From assembly GCF_002850745.1 (NCBI RefSeq), contig NZ_KZ559470.1, forward strand, positions 1 to 64,000: a DNA stretch of 64,000 nucleotides, read 5' to 3'. A program made the translations under genes and the position numbers. The notes under the pieces were generated by a model that did no database searches, was not told where the DNA came from, and worked only from the letters and a program-made list of their open reading frames with translations. The DNA is from Nonomuraea indica (GTDB lineage: Bacteria; Actinomycetota; Actinomycetes; Streptosporangiales; Streptosporangiaceae). Shown here piece by piece: positions 56,551 to 64,000 of this stretch (position 1 is the stretch's first letter; the number at the start of each line of letters is the position of its first letter).

Positions 56551-57282
56551 TCAGTCGGCGTACAGGTGCCGGAGCCACGCGGCCCATCCCTCCTCCGCCG
56601 GATCACCGGCGAAGACGTGGTGTGCGGCGATCATGCAGCCGGGGAGACCCTGCAGGAACCTCAGCAGCGCGTCGGGCGTGCGGATGCCGACCGTCTGGGC
56701 GTTGGCGAAGTAGACCACGCCGTCCACCGGAGGCAGCCCCGCCGGGGCGACCTTGACCGGGTCGCCGGGGGTGGGGTGCGGCGGCAGGCCCAGCTCGCCG
56801 TGCAGGACGCGCCAGGCGCGCGGCCAGTCACCGACCGGAGGGCCGAACGCGGTGACGGGCGTCGCCGTACGGCCGCGGAACCAGGTGAGGTACTCGACCA
56901 GCGTCGCGAAGAACATCGCCAGGCCCTGCGACATCGCCTCGTACTCGGACTCCCAGTCGTCCCCCGGGAGGAAGCCGCTGGTCACCAGGCGCACCATGGT
57001 GCTGCCCTGGTCACGGCCCTCGACGAGGAACTCGTAGGCGACGAACCGCCCGTCCTCCCCCACGGCGCTGGTGTGCGCGAGCCGGCCGGGCGGCTCGGCG
57101 GCGGTGATGGAGGAGTCGGGCATGGCGCCACCGCCGAACGCGGTGCGCACCACGCCGTCGGCCACCTCGGTGCGGCCCATGAACCAGGAGTCGATGCCGG
57201 GACCGGTGGCGATGGCCTGCCACACCTCCTCCGGCGTCACATTGACCAGGGCCTCCTGGGGCAGCTCGAACTCGCGGCCCAT
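56551..57282 (-). CDS. SRPBCC/AHSA1-domain protein
   Basis: 243 aa. The first 150 residues form a START-like fold: EALVNVTPEEVWQAIATGPG, IDSWFMGRTEVADGVVRTAF, YEFLVEGRDQGSTMVRLVTS. The C-terminal part adds VDGVVYFANAQTVGIRTPDA, a second small domain. It starts 1 bp after the ArsR stop, so it is coupled. Such ArsR-SRPBCC pairs are common in actinomycetes; the SRPBCC protein may bind a hydrophobic ligand. Confidence 0.88.
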   Translation of the reverse strand: MGREFELPQEALVNVTPEEVWQAIATGPGIDSWFMGRTEVADGVVRTAFGGGAMPDSSITAAEPPGRLAHTSAVGEDGRFVAYEFLVEGRDQGSTMVRLVTSGFLPGDDWESEYEAMSQGLAMFFATLVEYLTWFRGRTATPVTAFGPPVGDWPRAWRVLHGELGLPPHPTPGDPVKVAPAGLPPVDGVVYFANAQTVGIRTPDALLRFLQGLPGCMIAAHHVFAGDPAEEGWAAWLRHLYAD

Positions 57283-57283
57283 G

Positions 57284-57892
57284 TCAGCCCTCCTGCCCGG
57301 CGGGCGGCACCGCGGAGGGGACGGCGGGGTGGACGGCGACGACGAGCCGGTGGTCTCGCCCGCCCGGCGCGCTCTCGTCGTGGTACTTGCTCACCAGCGC
57401 GGTCACGCAGGCCGTCAGCTCCTCGGCGAACGCCGCCCGGTCGGCCGCCGAGGCGAAGCGCACCTGCCCGTCGATCGCGAACGTGGCGAGCCGCCTGCGC
57501 TCCTTGACCGCGCCGGTGACCAGCGCGCCGACGTCACGGACGAGCTGGGCGGCCAGCGCGAGCAGCCAGCCGGCCGACAGCCGGTCGGGGGACCTGGCCG
57601 GGTCGGGCTGGACGGCGGCCAGGGCCGTCGGGGAGATCACGAAGGAGGAGGCGGTGGCCCGCATGACACGCTCGGTGACGTTGCCCTTGCGGCGTTCCTC
57701 GACGAGCTCGACCAGGCCGTGCTTCTCCAGGGTCCTCAGGTGGTAGTTGACCTTCTGGCGGGCCAGGCCGACCTTGGCGGCCAGCGTGGTGGCCGAGCCG
57801 GGCTCCACCAGCTCCGCCAGGAGCCTCGACCGCATGGGGTCGAGGCTCGCCTCGGCAGCGGCCGGATCCTCGATCACCGCGACTTCCTGCAT
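57284..57892 (-). CDS. ArsR-type winged-helix regulator
   Basis: 202 aa. HTH_20 type: DPMRSRLLAELVEPGSATTL, AAKVGLARQKVNYHLRTLEK, HGLVELVEERRKGN. The remaining part is helical with no metal-binding cysteines, so it is probably not a metal sensor. ATG 57892. First gene of a two-gene operon with the SRPBCC protein. Confidence 0.9.
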   Translation of the reverse strand: MQEVAVIEDPAAAEASLDPMRSRLLAELVEPGSATTLAAKVGLARQKVNYHLRTLEKHGLVELVEERRKGNVTERVMRATASSFVISPTALAAVQPDPARSPDRLSAGWLLALAAQLVRDVGALVTGAVKERRRLATFAIDGQVRFASAADRAAFAEELTACVTALVSKYHDESAPGGRDHRLVVAVHPAVPSAVPPAGQEG

Positions 57893-57975
57893 GACGGAAC
57901 GATCGCACCGAAAAAATTCTTTGTCAAGATAAACGAGGTGCGGGCCGGCCCGCGCCCAGCCTAGGGTGCGGGCAC

Positions 57976-58953
57976 GTGAGAGACGACATCGGTGGTGGCC
58001 GGGACATCACGCGGCTGCCCAAGGCCCACCTGCACGTCCACCTGGAGAGCACGGTGCGGCCGCGGACCGTCCGGGAGCTGGGCGGGCCGCCCGAGCCGGC
58101 GGGGCCGTTCCGGACCTTCCGGGAGTTCGCCGACCAGCGGGCGCGGGTGCGCGAACGGCTGGTCACCGCCGACCACTTCAGGCGGGTGGCGCTGGAGTTC
58201 TGCGAGGACGAGGCCGCCCAGGGCACCCGCTACGCGGAGGTGACGTTCACCGCCGCCGCGCACGGCGAGCGGGTGGGGTCGCCGGAGATGCCGCTGGAGG
58301 CGGTGCTGGAGGGGCTGGCCGAGGGGTCCGCGAGGTACGGGATCATCTGCCGGGTGCTGCTCGACCACTCCCGGCGCCGGCCCGCCGAGCGGCTGCGCCG
58401 GACGCTGGAGCTGGCGCTGCGCCACGACGAGGTGATCGGCATCGGGCTGGCGGGCGACGAGAGCCACCCGCTGGCGCCGTTCGCGGACGTGCTCGACGCC
58501 GCCAGGGACGCGGGGCTGCACCTGGTGCACCACGCGGGAGAGACGGCGGGACCGGCCAGCGTCCGCGAGGCTCTCACGCTCGGCCACGCCGAACGGCTCG
58601 GACACGGCATCCGCGTCCTCGACGACGGCGAGCTCGTGGCGGAGCTCCGGGAGCGGCGCGTCCCGCTGGAGGTCTGCCCCACGTCCAACGTCCTGCTCGG
58701 GCTGGTGCCGTCGCTGCGCGAGCACCCGCTCCCCCGGCTGCGCGCCGCGGGGCTGGTCGTCACGGTCAACACCGACGGGGAGACGGCGCTGGCCGAGGAG
58801 TACGCCCGGCTGCGCGAGGTCTTCGGGTACGGCGACACGGACCTGGCCGAGCTGGCCCGCGCCTCGGTCGAGGCGTCGTTCGCGCCCGAGGAGGTCAAGG
58901 CGCGGCTGCTGGCGCAGGTGGACGGCTGGCTCGCCGCCCCCGATCCGGCCTGA
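57976..58953 (+). CDS. Adenosine deaminase-family enzyme
   Basis: 325 aa. TIM-barrel deaminase motifs: LPKAHLHVHLE (metal His20, His22), HAGETAGPASVREAL with catalytic Glu, RLGHGIR, LEVCPTSNVLLG and VNTDGE, where the usual N-T-D-D is N-T-D-G. The second Asp change and the lack of a clear adenosine-specific block leave open whether adenosine, adenine or an aminodeoxyfutalosine-like substrate is used. GTG 57976 lies about 9 nt after TAGGGT (57962-57967), suggesting a leaderless transcript. Confidence 0.87.
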   Translation: MRDDIGGGRDITRLPKAHLHVHLESTVRPRTVRELGGPPEPAGPFRTFREFADQRARVRERLVTADHFRRVALEFCEDEAAQGTRYAEVTFTAAAHGERVGSPEMPLEAVLEGLAEGSARYGIICRVLLDHSRRRPAERLRRTLELALRHDEVIGIGLAGDESHPLAPFADVLDAARDAGLHLVHHAGETAGPASVREALTLGHAERLGHGIRVLDDGELVAELRERRVPLEVCPTSNVLLGLVPSLREHPLPRLRAAGLVVTVNTDGETALAEEYARLREVFGYGDTDLAELARASVEASFAPEEVKARLLAQVDGWLAAPDPA

Positions 58954-59135
58954 CCGCCCCGGCCCCGACCGTCCGGTCCGGCCCGGTCCTCCCGCTCCGG
59001 CCCTGACCGCCCGCCCCGGCCCTGACATCCCGCCCCGGTCCGACCGCCTGACCGGGGCCCGGGTGACCCGCCCCGGCCGTGGTGCGGGGGCCCCGGGTGA
59101 GGGCGGCGGGCGCCGGTGCGGGAGCATGGTCGGCG

Positions 59136-60059
59136 ATGTCGGGGGTTGTCGCGGCGTTCGTCGCTCTGGTCTCGGTGGCGGTGCTCGGGTTCATCGTCGG
59201 CCGCGTCGGCGTGGTGCGCGCCCAGGACGAGCTGGTGCTGTCGCGGCTGGCGTTCTTCGTCGCCATGCCCGCGCTGCTGTTCGCGACCGTGTCGGCCGCC
59301 GACCTGGCGTCGGTCTTCTCGCCGGTCCTGCTGACCAGCCTGGCCGGCGTGGTGGTGACGCAGGTGGCGTTCGTCGCGGTGGCGCGGTTCGCCTGGCGCC
59401 GGAGCCGCGGGGAGGTGACGATCGGGGCGCTCGCCTCCTCGTACGTCAACGCCGGCAACCTGGGCATCCCCGTCAGCGTATACGTGCTGGGCGACGGAGC
59501 GCTGGTCGCCCCGATCCTGCTGACACAGCTCCTGGTGATCACCCCCGCGGCCTTCCTCATGCTCGACGGCGGCCGCCGGGGCGCCCGCCGGACCTCCCTG
59601 CGGGAGGTGCTGCTCCGGCCGCTGCGCAACCCGCTCACGGTCGCCTCGCTGCTCGGCCTGGCCGTCGCCGCGACCGGATTCGAGGTGCCCACCCTGCTGA
59701 TGCGGCCGGTCGAGCTCGTGGGAGGCGCGGCCGTGCCGCTGGCCCTGCTGGCGTACGGGCTGAGCCTGAGCGGCGCCCGGCCCGACGCGGAGGGTGGCCG
59801 GCGTCGCGAACTCGTGCTGGTGGTGGTGCTGAAGAACCTGGTGCAGCCGGCCGTGGCCTACCTGACCGGCAGGTACGCCCTGGGGCTCGACGGCGCGGGC
59901 CTGATGACCGCCACCCTGTTCGGGGCGCTGCCCACGGCGCAGAACATCTACGTCTACGCCGTGCACTACGACACCGCCAGATCGCTGGCACGTGGCGCGG
60001 TGCTCGTCACGACCGTGCTGTCCATCCCGATCATGACCGCGGTCGCCGCGCTCCTGTGA
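59136..60059 (+). CDS. AEC-family (auxin efflux carrier-like) transporter
   Basis: 307 aa with ten hydrophobic segments in two inverted halves. Typical AEC blocks are VVRAQDELVLSRLAFFVAMP, YVNAGNLGIPVSVYVLGDGA and LPTAQNIYVYAVHYD. ATG 59136 starts directly at the first helix; an upstream GTG 59079 is in frame but would add a basic unstructured stretch. Exports or imports small organic anions such as malate or malonate in related bacteria. Confidence 0.88.
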   Translation: MSGVVAAFVALVSVAVLGFIVGRVGVVRAQDELVLSRLAFFVAMPALLFATVSAADLASVFSPVLLTSLAGVVVTQVAFVAVARFAWRRSRGEVTIGALASSYVNAGNLGIPVSVYVLGDGALVAPILLTQLLVITPAAFLMLDGGRRGARRTSLREVLLRPLRNPLTVASLLGLAVAATGFEVPTLLMRPVELVGGAAVPLALLAYGLSLSGARPDAEGGRRRELVLVVVLKNLVQPAVAYLTGRYALGLDGAGLMTATLFGALPTAQNIYVYAVHYDTARSLARGAVLVTTVLSIPIMTAVAALL

Positions 60060-60095
60060 CCCGGGAGCGTCATCGGCGGGCCCCGGCCGGCGACG

Positions 60096-61310
60096 TCAGG
60101 CGTGCGGGCCGACGGTGACCGGGCCGAGGGTCAGCTCCGGCCGTCCCTCCAGGATCTCGCCGACGCGGGCCACCTGGTCGTCCAGCTCGCCGCGCTGGGC
60201 ACGGGTGAGCGGGCGCAGCGCCTCGACCGTGACGTGGATCCGGCGGCCGGAGCGGCGCTGGTGCCAGACGCCGGCCACCGTGCCGTCCACCAGCAGCACC
60301 GGGAAGTTGCCCGCCTGGCCGCCGGCCAGCGCCCGCCTGCGCGCCGCGCCGGGGTAGAGCAGCTCGCGTGGCCGGCCGGCCACGACGTAGGCGTCGAAGT
60401 ACGGCAGGAGCCGCACCCCGCCGGGCGCCTGGGCGGGCGCCGCGGTGTCGCCGGGGAGCACCCAGGCGGTGCCGCCCTGGAAGGAGACCGGTTGCGGCCC
60501 GGCCGCCTCGAACAGCCCCTCCGCCCAGGCGCGGGGCGCCCCGATCCACTGGGCGAACTGCTCGGGCGTGGCGGGCCCGTAGCCGGCCAGGTAGCGGCGC
60601 AGCAGCTCGACGGCGCCGTCCACCGCTCCGCCGCCGCCCGGCGTCGTCCCGTCCGCGTGCCCGCTCGCGCCGCCGCCCCCCATGGGGAGGACGGATCCGG
60701 AGAGGGCAGGCGAGGCGGGAGCCGGGGGCGGGCTGGTGTAGGTGACCTTGCGGCCGCGGGGCGGGCCGAAGACGAGCGCGCCGTGATGCGCCGCGGCCGC
60801 CATCGCCTGCCGCCAGCGCGGCCACATGGTCTGGAAGGCCGGCATCACCAGGTCGCCCGCCCACGGTCCCGTGGCGCCCACCACCGCGTCGCCGAGCTCG
60901 TCGATCGTCAGCTCCCGCCCGTCGAGCACCACGCGGATCGCCTCGATCACCTCGGCCGTCTGCCCGGCCGTCATCCTGACGCCGTCGGGGAAGGCGTGGT
61001 GGCCGAGCGGCAGCCGGGACAGCGCGTCCACCCAGCTAGGCAGGTCGCGGGCGGGCAGGAGGTGGACCGTGCCGCGCGGGCCGTACGTCTTGACCAGGCT
61101 GCGCTCCTCCCACAGCGCCCGGCGGACGTCGGCCCTGGTCACGCCGTCGAGCCGGAGCGCGATCGACAGCTCGGCGGCCGACATCACCTGGGCGTGCGCG
61201 CCGCACATCGCGGCGACGACGTCCGCCGGCGTGCCGCCCTCGCGGGGCGCGGCCAGCGCCTGGCGTTCCAGCCTTCTGGCGCTGACCTGCGGCCACGACA
61301 ACTCGATCAC
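60096..61310 (-). CDS. Winged-helix DNA-binding protein (HTH_42, AlkZ/YcaQ-like)
   Basis: 404 aa. Residues SARRLERQALAAPREGGTPA, AALRLDG-type first wing and RALWEERSLVKTYGPRGTVH, LLPARDLPSWVDAL match the HTH_42 superfamily of AlkZ/YcaQ DNA glycosylases. The YcaQ-type catalytic Q-x-Q/Q-x-D motif is not clearly present, so glycosylase activity is uncertain. Late blocks LLPYFDAYVVAGRPRELLYP, PVLLVDGTVAGVWHQRRSGR are shared with the gene at 63137. Strand-convergent with the AEC transporter. Confidence 0.82.
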   Translation of the reverse strand: MIELSWPQVSARRLERQALAAPREGGTPADVVAAMCGAHAQVMSAAELSIALRLDGVTRADVRRALWEERSLVKTYGPRGTVHLLPARDLPSWVDALSRLPLGHHAFPDGVRMTAGQTAEVIEAIRVVLDGRELTIDELGDAVVGATGPWAGDLVMPAFQTMWPRWRQAMAAAAHHGALVFGPPRGRKVTYTSPPPAPASPALSGSVLPMGGGGASGHADGTTPGGGGAVDGAVELLRRYLAGYGPATPEQFAQWIGAPRAWAEGLFEAAGPQPVSFQGGTAWVLPGDTAAPAQAPGGVRLLPYFDAYVVAGRPRELLYPGAARRRALAGGQAGNFPVLLVDGTVAGVWHQRRSGRRIHVTVEALRPLTRAQRGELDDQVARVGEILEGRPELTLGPVTVGPHA

Positions 61311-61379
61311 ATCGCCTCCTTAGGGGTTCGGCACCACCGTAGGAGACAATGCGGCACGGTTCGTTCCGCGTTGCGCGGC

Positions 61380-62336
<957 letters not shown>

Positions 62337-62366
62337 GACACTCTCCTCGCTCGGGATCCTGTGGAG

Positions 62367-62436
62367 CTAAAATTAGGCCCAGCACAACTTTAGGTCCGCG
62401 CTCAAACAGAGTCAACCTAAAATGAGGTCGAACCTA
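62367..62436. promoter_or_regulatory. CCTAA/TTAGG boxes between sigma and TetR genes
   Basis: CTAAAATTAG (62367-62376) is a perfect palindrome. TTTAGGTC, ACCTAAAATGAGGTC (62415-62429) and ACCTAAG (62431-62437) repeat the same half-site. These sites surround both start regions, so the TetR product probably represses itself and the sigma gene. Similar CCTAA..TTAGG sequence also occurs at 26231-26242. Confidence 0.55.
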
Positions 62437-62460
62437 AGAATTTATGAGAGGCTGGCGGCT

Positions 62461-63087
62461 ATGAGCATCGACACCTTGGGCTTGAGAGAACAGAAGAAGC
62501 GAGAGACCCGGCAGGCCATCTCCGACCACGCTACCCAACTCTTCCTCCAGCGCGGTTTCGACAGGACGACGATCGCGGACATCGCGGCGGCCGCCAGGGT
62601 GGCCAAGATGACCGTGACCAATTACTTCCCCCGGAAGGAGGACCTGGCACTCGACCACCACGAGGAGTTCGTGGCGAGCCTCGCGGCGACCGTGGCCGAG
62701 CGGGCTGCCGGGGAGTCGGCGCTGGCGGCGCTGCGGCGGGCGTTCATGGACGCGGCACGACGGCACGACCCGATGGTCGGGTTCACCGGCGCCGAGTTCG
62801 CGCGCATGGTGGCCGACAGCCCGACCCTGGTGGCGCGCCTGCGCGATCTGCACGACCAGCGGGAGGACGCCCTGGCCGAGCGGCTCGCCGAGGAGACGGG
62901 TGACGAGCTGACAGCCAGGGCCGTGGCGGCGCAGCTGGGGGCGGCCCACCGGCTGCTGTTCCGGGAGCTCCAGCGGCGCACGCTGGACGGGCAGGACGCC
63001 GACGAACTCGCCGCGGCGCTGTCGGAGGCGGCGACGCGGGTGTTCGACCTGCTGGAGCCGGCCATCGGCGACTACGCCGTCCGCTGA
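62461..63087 (+). CDS. TetR-family transcriptional regulator
   Basis: 208 aa from ATG 62461; GTG/ATG 62422 is in frame but lies in the operator zone. HTH: KRETRQAISDHATQLFLQRG, FDRTTIADIAAAARVAKMTV, TNYFPRKEDL. The C-terminal domain resembles TetR_C_17 types. Divergent from the sigma factor gene. Followed by the convergent winged-helix gene. Confidence 0.92.
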   Translation: MSIDTLGLREQKKRETRQAISDHATQLFLQRGFDRTTIADIAAAARVAKMTVTNYFPRKEDLALDHHEEFVASLAATVAERAAGESALAALRRAFMDAARRHDPMVGFTGAEFARMVADSPTLVARLRDLHDQREDALAERLAEETGDELTARAVAAQLGAAHRLLFRELQRRTLDGQDADELAAALSEAATRVFDLLEPAIGDYAVR

Positions 63088-63136
63088 GCCGAGCGGCGGC
63101 GAGCCGGGGCCGGCAGGCGCGGCGAGGCCGGGACCG

Positions 63137-64000
63137 TCAGGCCGCGGGCGGGCGCCAGGTGACCCGCCCGCCGGCGGCCCCCGCGAAGGCCAGCAGCCGG
63201 GACCCCTCCTCGGCCAGCTCCGCCATGACGGTGTCGGGCAGAGCGACGAACGGCTTCAGGACGAGAACGTCGTCCTTGAGGTCCCATCTGCCCGCGACGA
63301 CACCGTCCACCAGGAACGTCGGGTGCACGATGGCGCCGACGCACACGGCCTTGCGCTGCTCGGCGGTCATCATCCGGCTCCGGTCGGCGTAGGCGACCAT
63401 CAGGTTGTCGAAGTACGGCAGGAACCGCACCGGAGCGGGCACGTCCTCGGGCGCGAGCGGCGCGTCCGGCAGGTCGTACAGCACCCGCCCCTCCATATCC
63501 TGATATTTCCGTAAAGGCATGGCCTCGATCACCGGCCGCAACCGCGTCAGCCCGGACCATGCCTGCACGTCCATCACCGACGCCGGCCCGAACGCCGCCA
63601 GGTAGCGGGAGACGATCCGCGCGGCGCTCGGCGCGGCCTCGAGCGGTCTGCCGAGCCACTCCTCGGCCAGGGTGAACGGTGTCGCGCCACCTCTGTTCCA
63701 GGTGCCGCTGGGCGGCGGGTGCACCACGGCCACGAGAGCCTGCGCCGACCAGCCGAGCGCCATCGGATCGACCTCGGGCCAGCGGCGGGCGAGCAGGTCG
63801 CGCAGCTCGGGGCGGCTCAGCGTGCGTCCGGTCAGGTGCTCTCGTGTGAGGGCGACCAGCTCCTCCAGGTCCACGCCCGCGGTGACCCTGCCCCATGCCG
63901 CCTGCCGGGCGCGCGTCAGGGGCGCCTGCATGAGGGGCCGCAACCAGGCGTAGTCGTCGGCCAGCGCCAGGTGCTGCGTGCCGCGCAGCAGGGACCCGCG
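63137..64000 (-). CDS. Winged-helix DNA-binding protein (HTH_42, AlkZ-like), 5' end outside window
   Basis: 288 codons are visible; the frame continues without a start past base 64000. The visible part holds RARQAAWGRVTAGVDLEELV, LSRPELRDLLARRWPEVDP, then PVRFLPYFDNLMVAYADRSR, HPTFLVDGVVAGRWDLKDDV, paralogous to the protein at 60096-61310. Function probably nucleic-acid binding or repair. The N-terminal residues with the first helix of the family are outside. Confidence 0.85.
   Translation of the reverse strand, partial: RGSLLRGTQHLALADDYAWLRPLMQAPLTRARQAAWGRVTAGVDLEELVALTREHLTGRTLSRPELRDLLARRWPEVDPMALGWSAQALVAVVHPPPSGTWNRGGATPFTLAEEWLGRPLEAAPSAARIVSRYLAAFGPASVMDVQAWSGLTRLRPVIEAMPLRKYQDMEGRVLYDLPDAPLAPEDVPAPVRFLPYFDNLMVAYADRSRMMTAEQRKAVCVGAIVHPTFLVDGVVAGRWDLKDDVLVLKPFVALPDTVMAELAEEGSRLLAFAGAAGGRVTWRPPAA

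Overview
The window is chromosomal DNA of a high-GC actinomycete. GC-rich codon use, many GTG starts, several genes with a -10 hexamer only about 10 nt before the start codon (apparently leaderless), a decayed mycothiol-conjugate amidase, a putative F420-type nitroreductase, many one- and two-component regulators and an abundance of SigE/ECF-type sigma factors all point to Actinomycetota. A Streptosporangiales member such as Nonomuraea is my best guess; that is inference, and no rRNA or tRNA gene is present to test it.

Layout. 1-0.5 kb: the 3' end of an IS256-family element. 0.7-9.5 kb: single genes and small pairs (proline iminopeptidase, membrane-anchored DUF5666-like protein, divergent EamA exporter / HTH-cupin regulator, GNAT, nitroreductase-hemerythrin fusion, CapA-like protein, STAS antagonist, YbdK-type ligase). 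9.5-16 kb: a catabolic/uptake island: polar amino-acid-type ABC importer (ATPase, permease, lipoprotein), a YtcJ-like amidohydrolase, a divergent LysR regulator and an MFS transporter. 16-22.7 kb: lipoprotein serine hydrolase coupled to a universal stress protein, an ACT-domain protein, an antibiotic-resistance-type ABC-F ATPase whose leader holds a 12-codon Arg-rich upstream ORF inside tandem repeats, then a divergent SDR/TetR pair. 22.8-26 kb: a hypothetical gene, a transposase-like relic and a sigma/anti-sigma-like pair. 26-33 kb: regulators, ankyrin protein, cytochrome P450 with an operator inside its promoter, a nucleotidyltransferase and a secreted S1 protease. 33-39.6 kb: beta-helix protein, RHH-double Clp-N protein, two DUF4236 mini-proteins, MBL-fold hydrolase/MarR operon, Lrp regulator with an AzlCD exporter.

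39.6-43.4 kb is a degraded zone: AT-rich dyad, an alpha/beta hydrolase fused to a decayed mca gene, and small remnants. 43.4-48.3 kb: FAD-linked oxidase, then a histidine kinase/response regulator pair whose coupling junction has been tandemly duplicated, and a repeat-rich intergenic stretch. 48.4-54.5 kb: regulators with coupled methyltransferases, a DUF4180 gene with a hairpin over its ribosome-binding site, two neighbouring frameshifted membrane/lipoprotein genes and a methyltransferase behind a Fur/Zur-like dyad. 54.7-64 kb: ECF sigma with a CU044_5270-type partner, ArsR/SRPBCC pair, adenosine deaminase-like enzyme, AEC transporter, a HrdB-like sigma factor and two paralogous winged-helix (HTH_42/AlkZ-like) proteins, the last cut by the window end.

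The most promising unusual signals are the +X+-containing leader peptide before the ABC-F gene, the duplicated kinase/regulator junction that created a bridging 12-codon cistron, the RBS-sequestering dyad before the DUF4180 gene and the RHH-Clp-N fusion with its overlapping repeat operator. All assignments are from reading the sequence; no database search was run.
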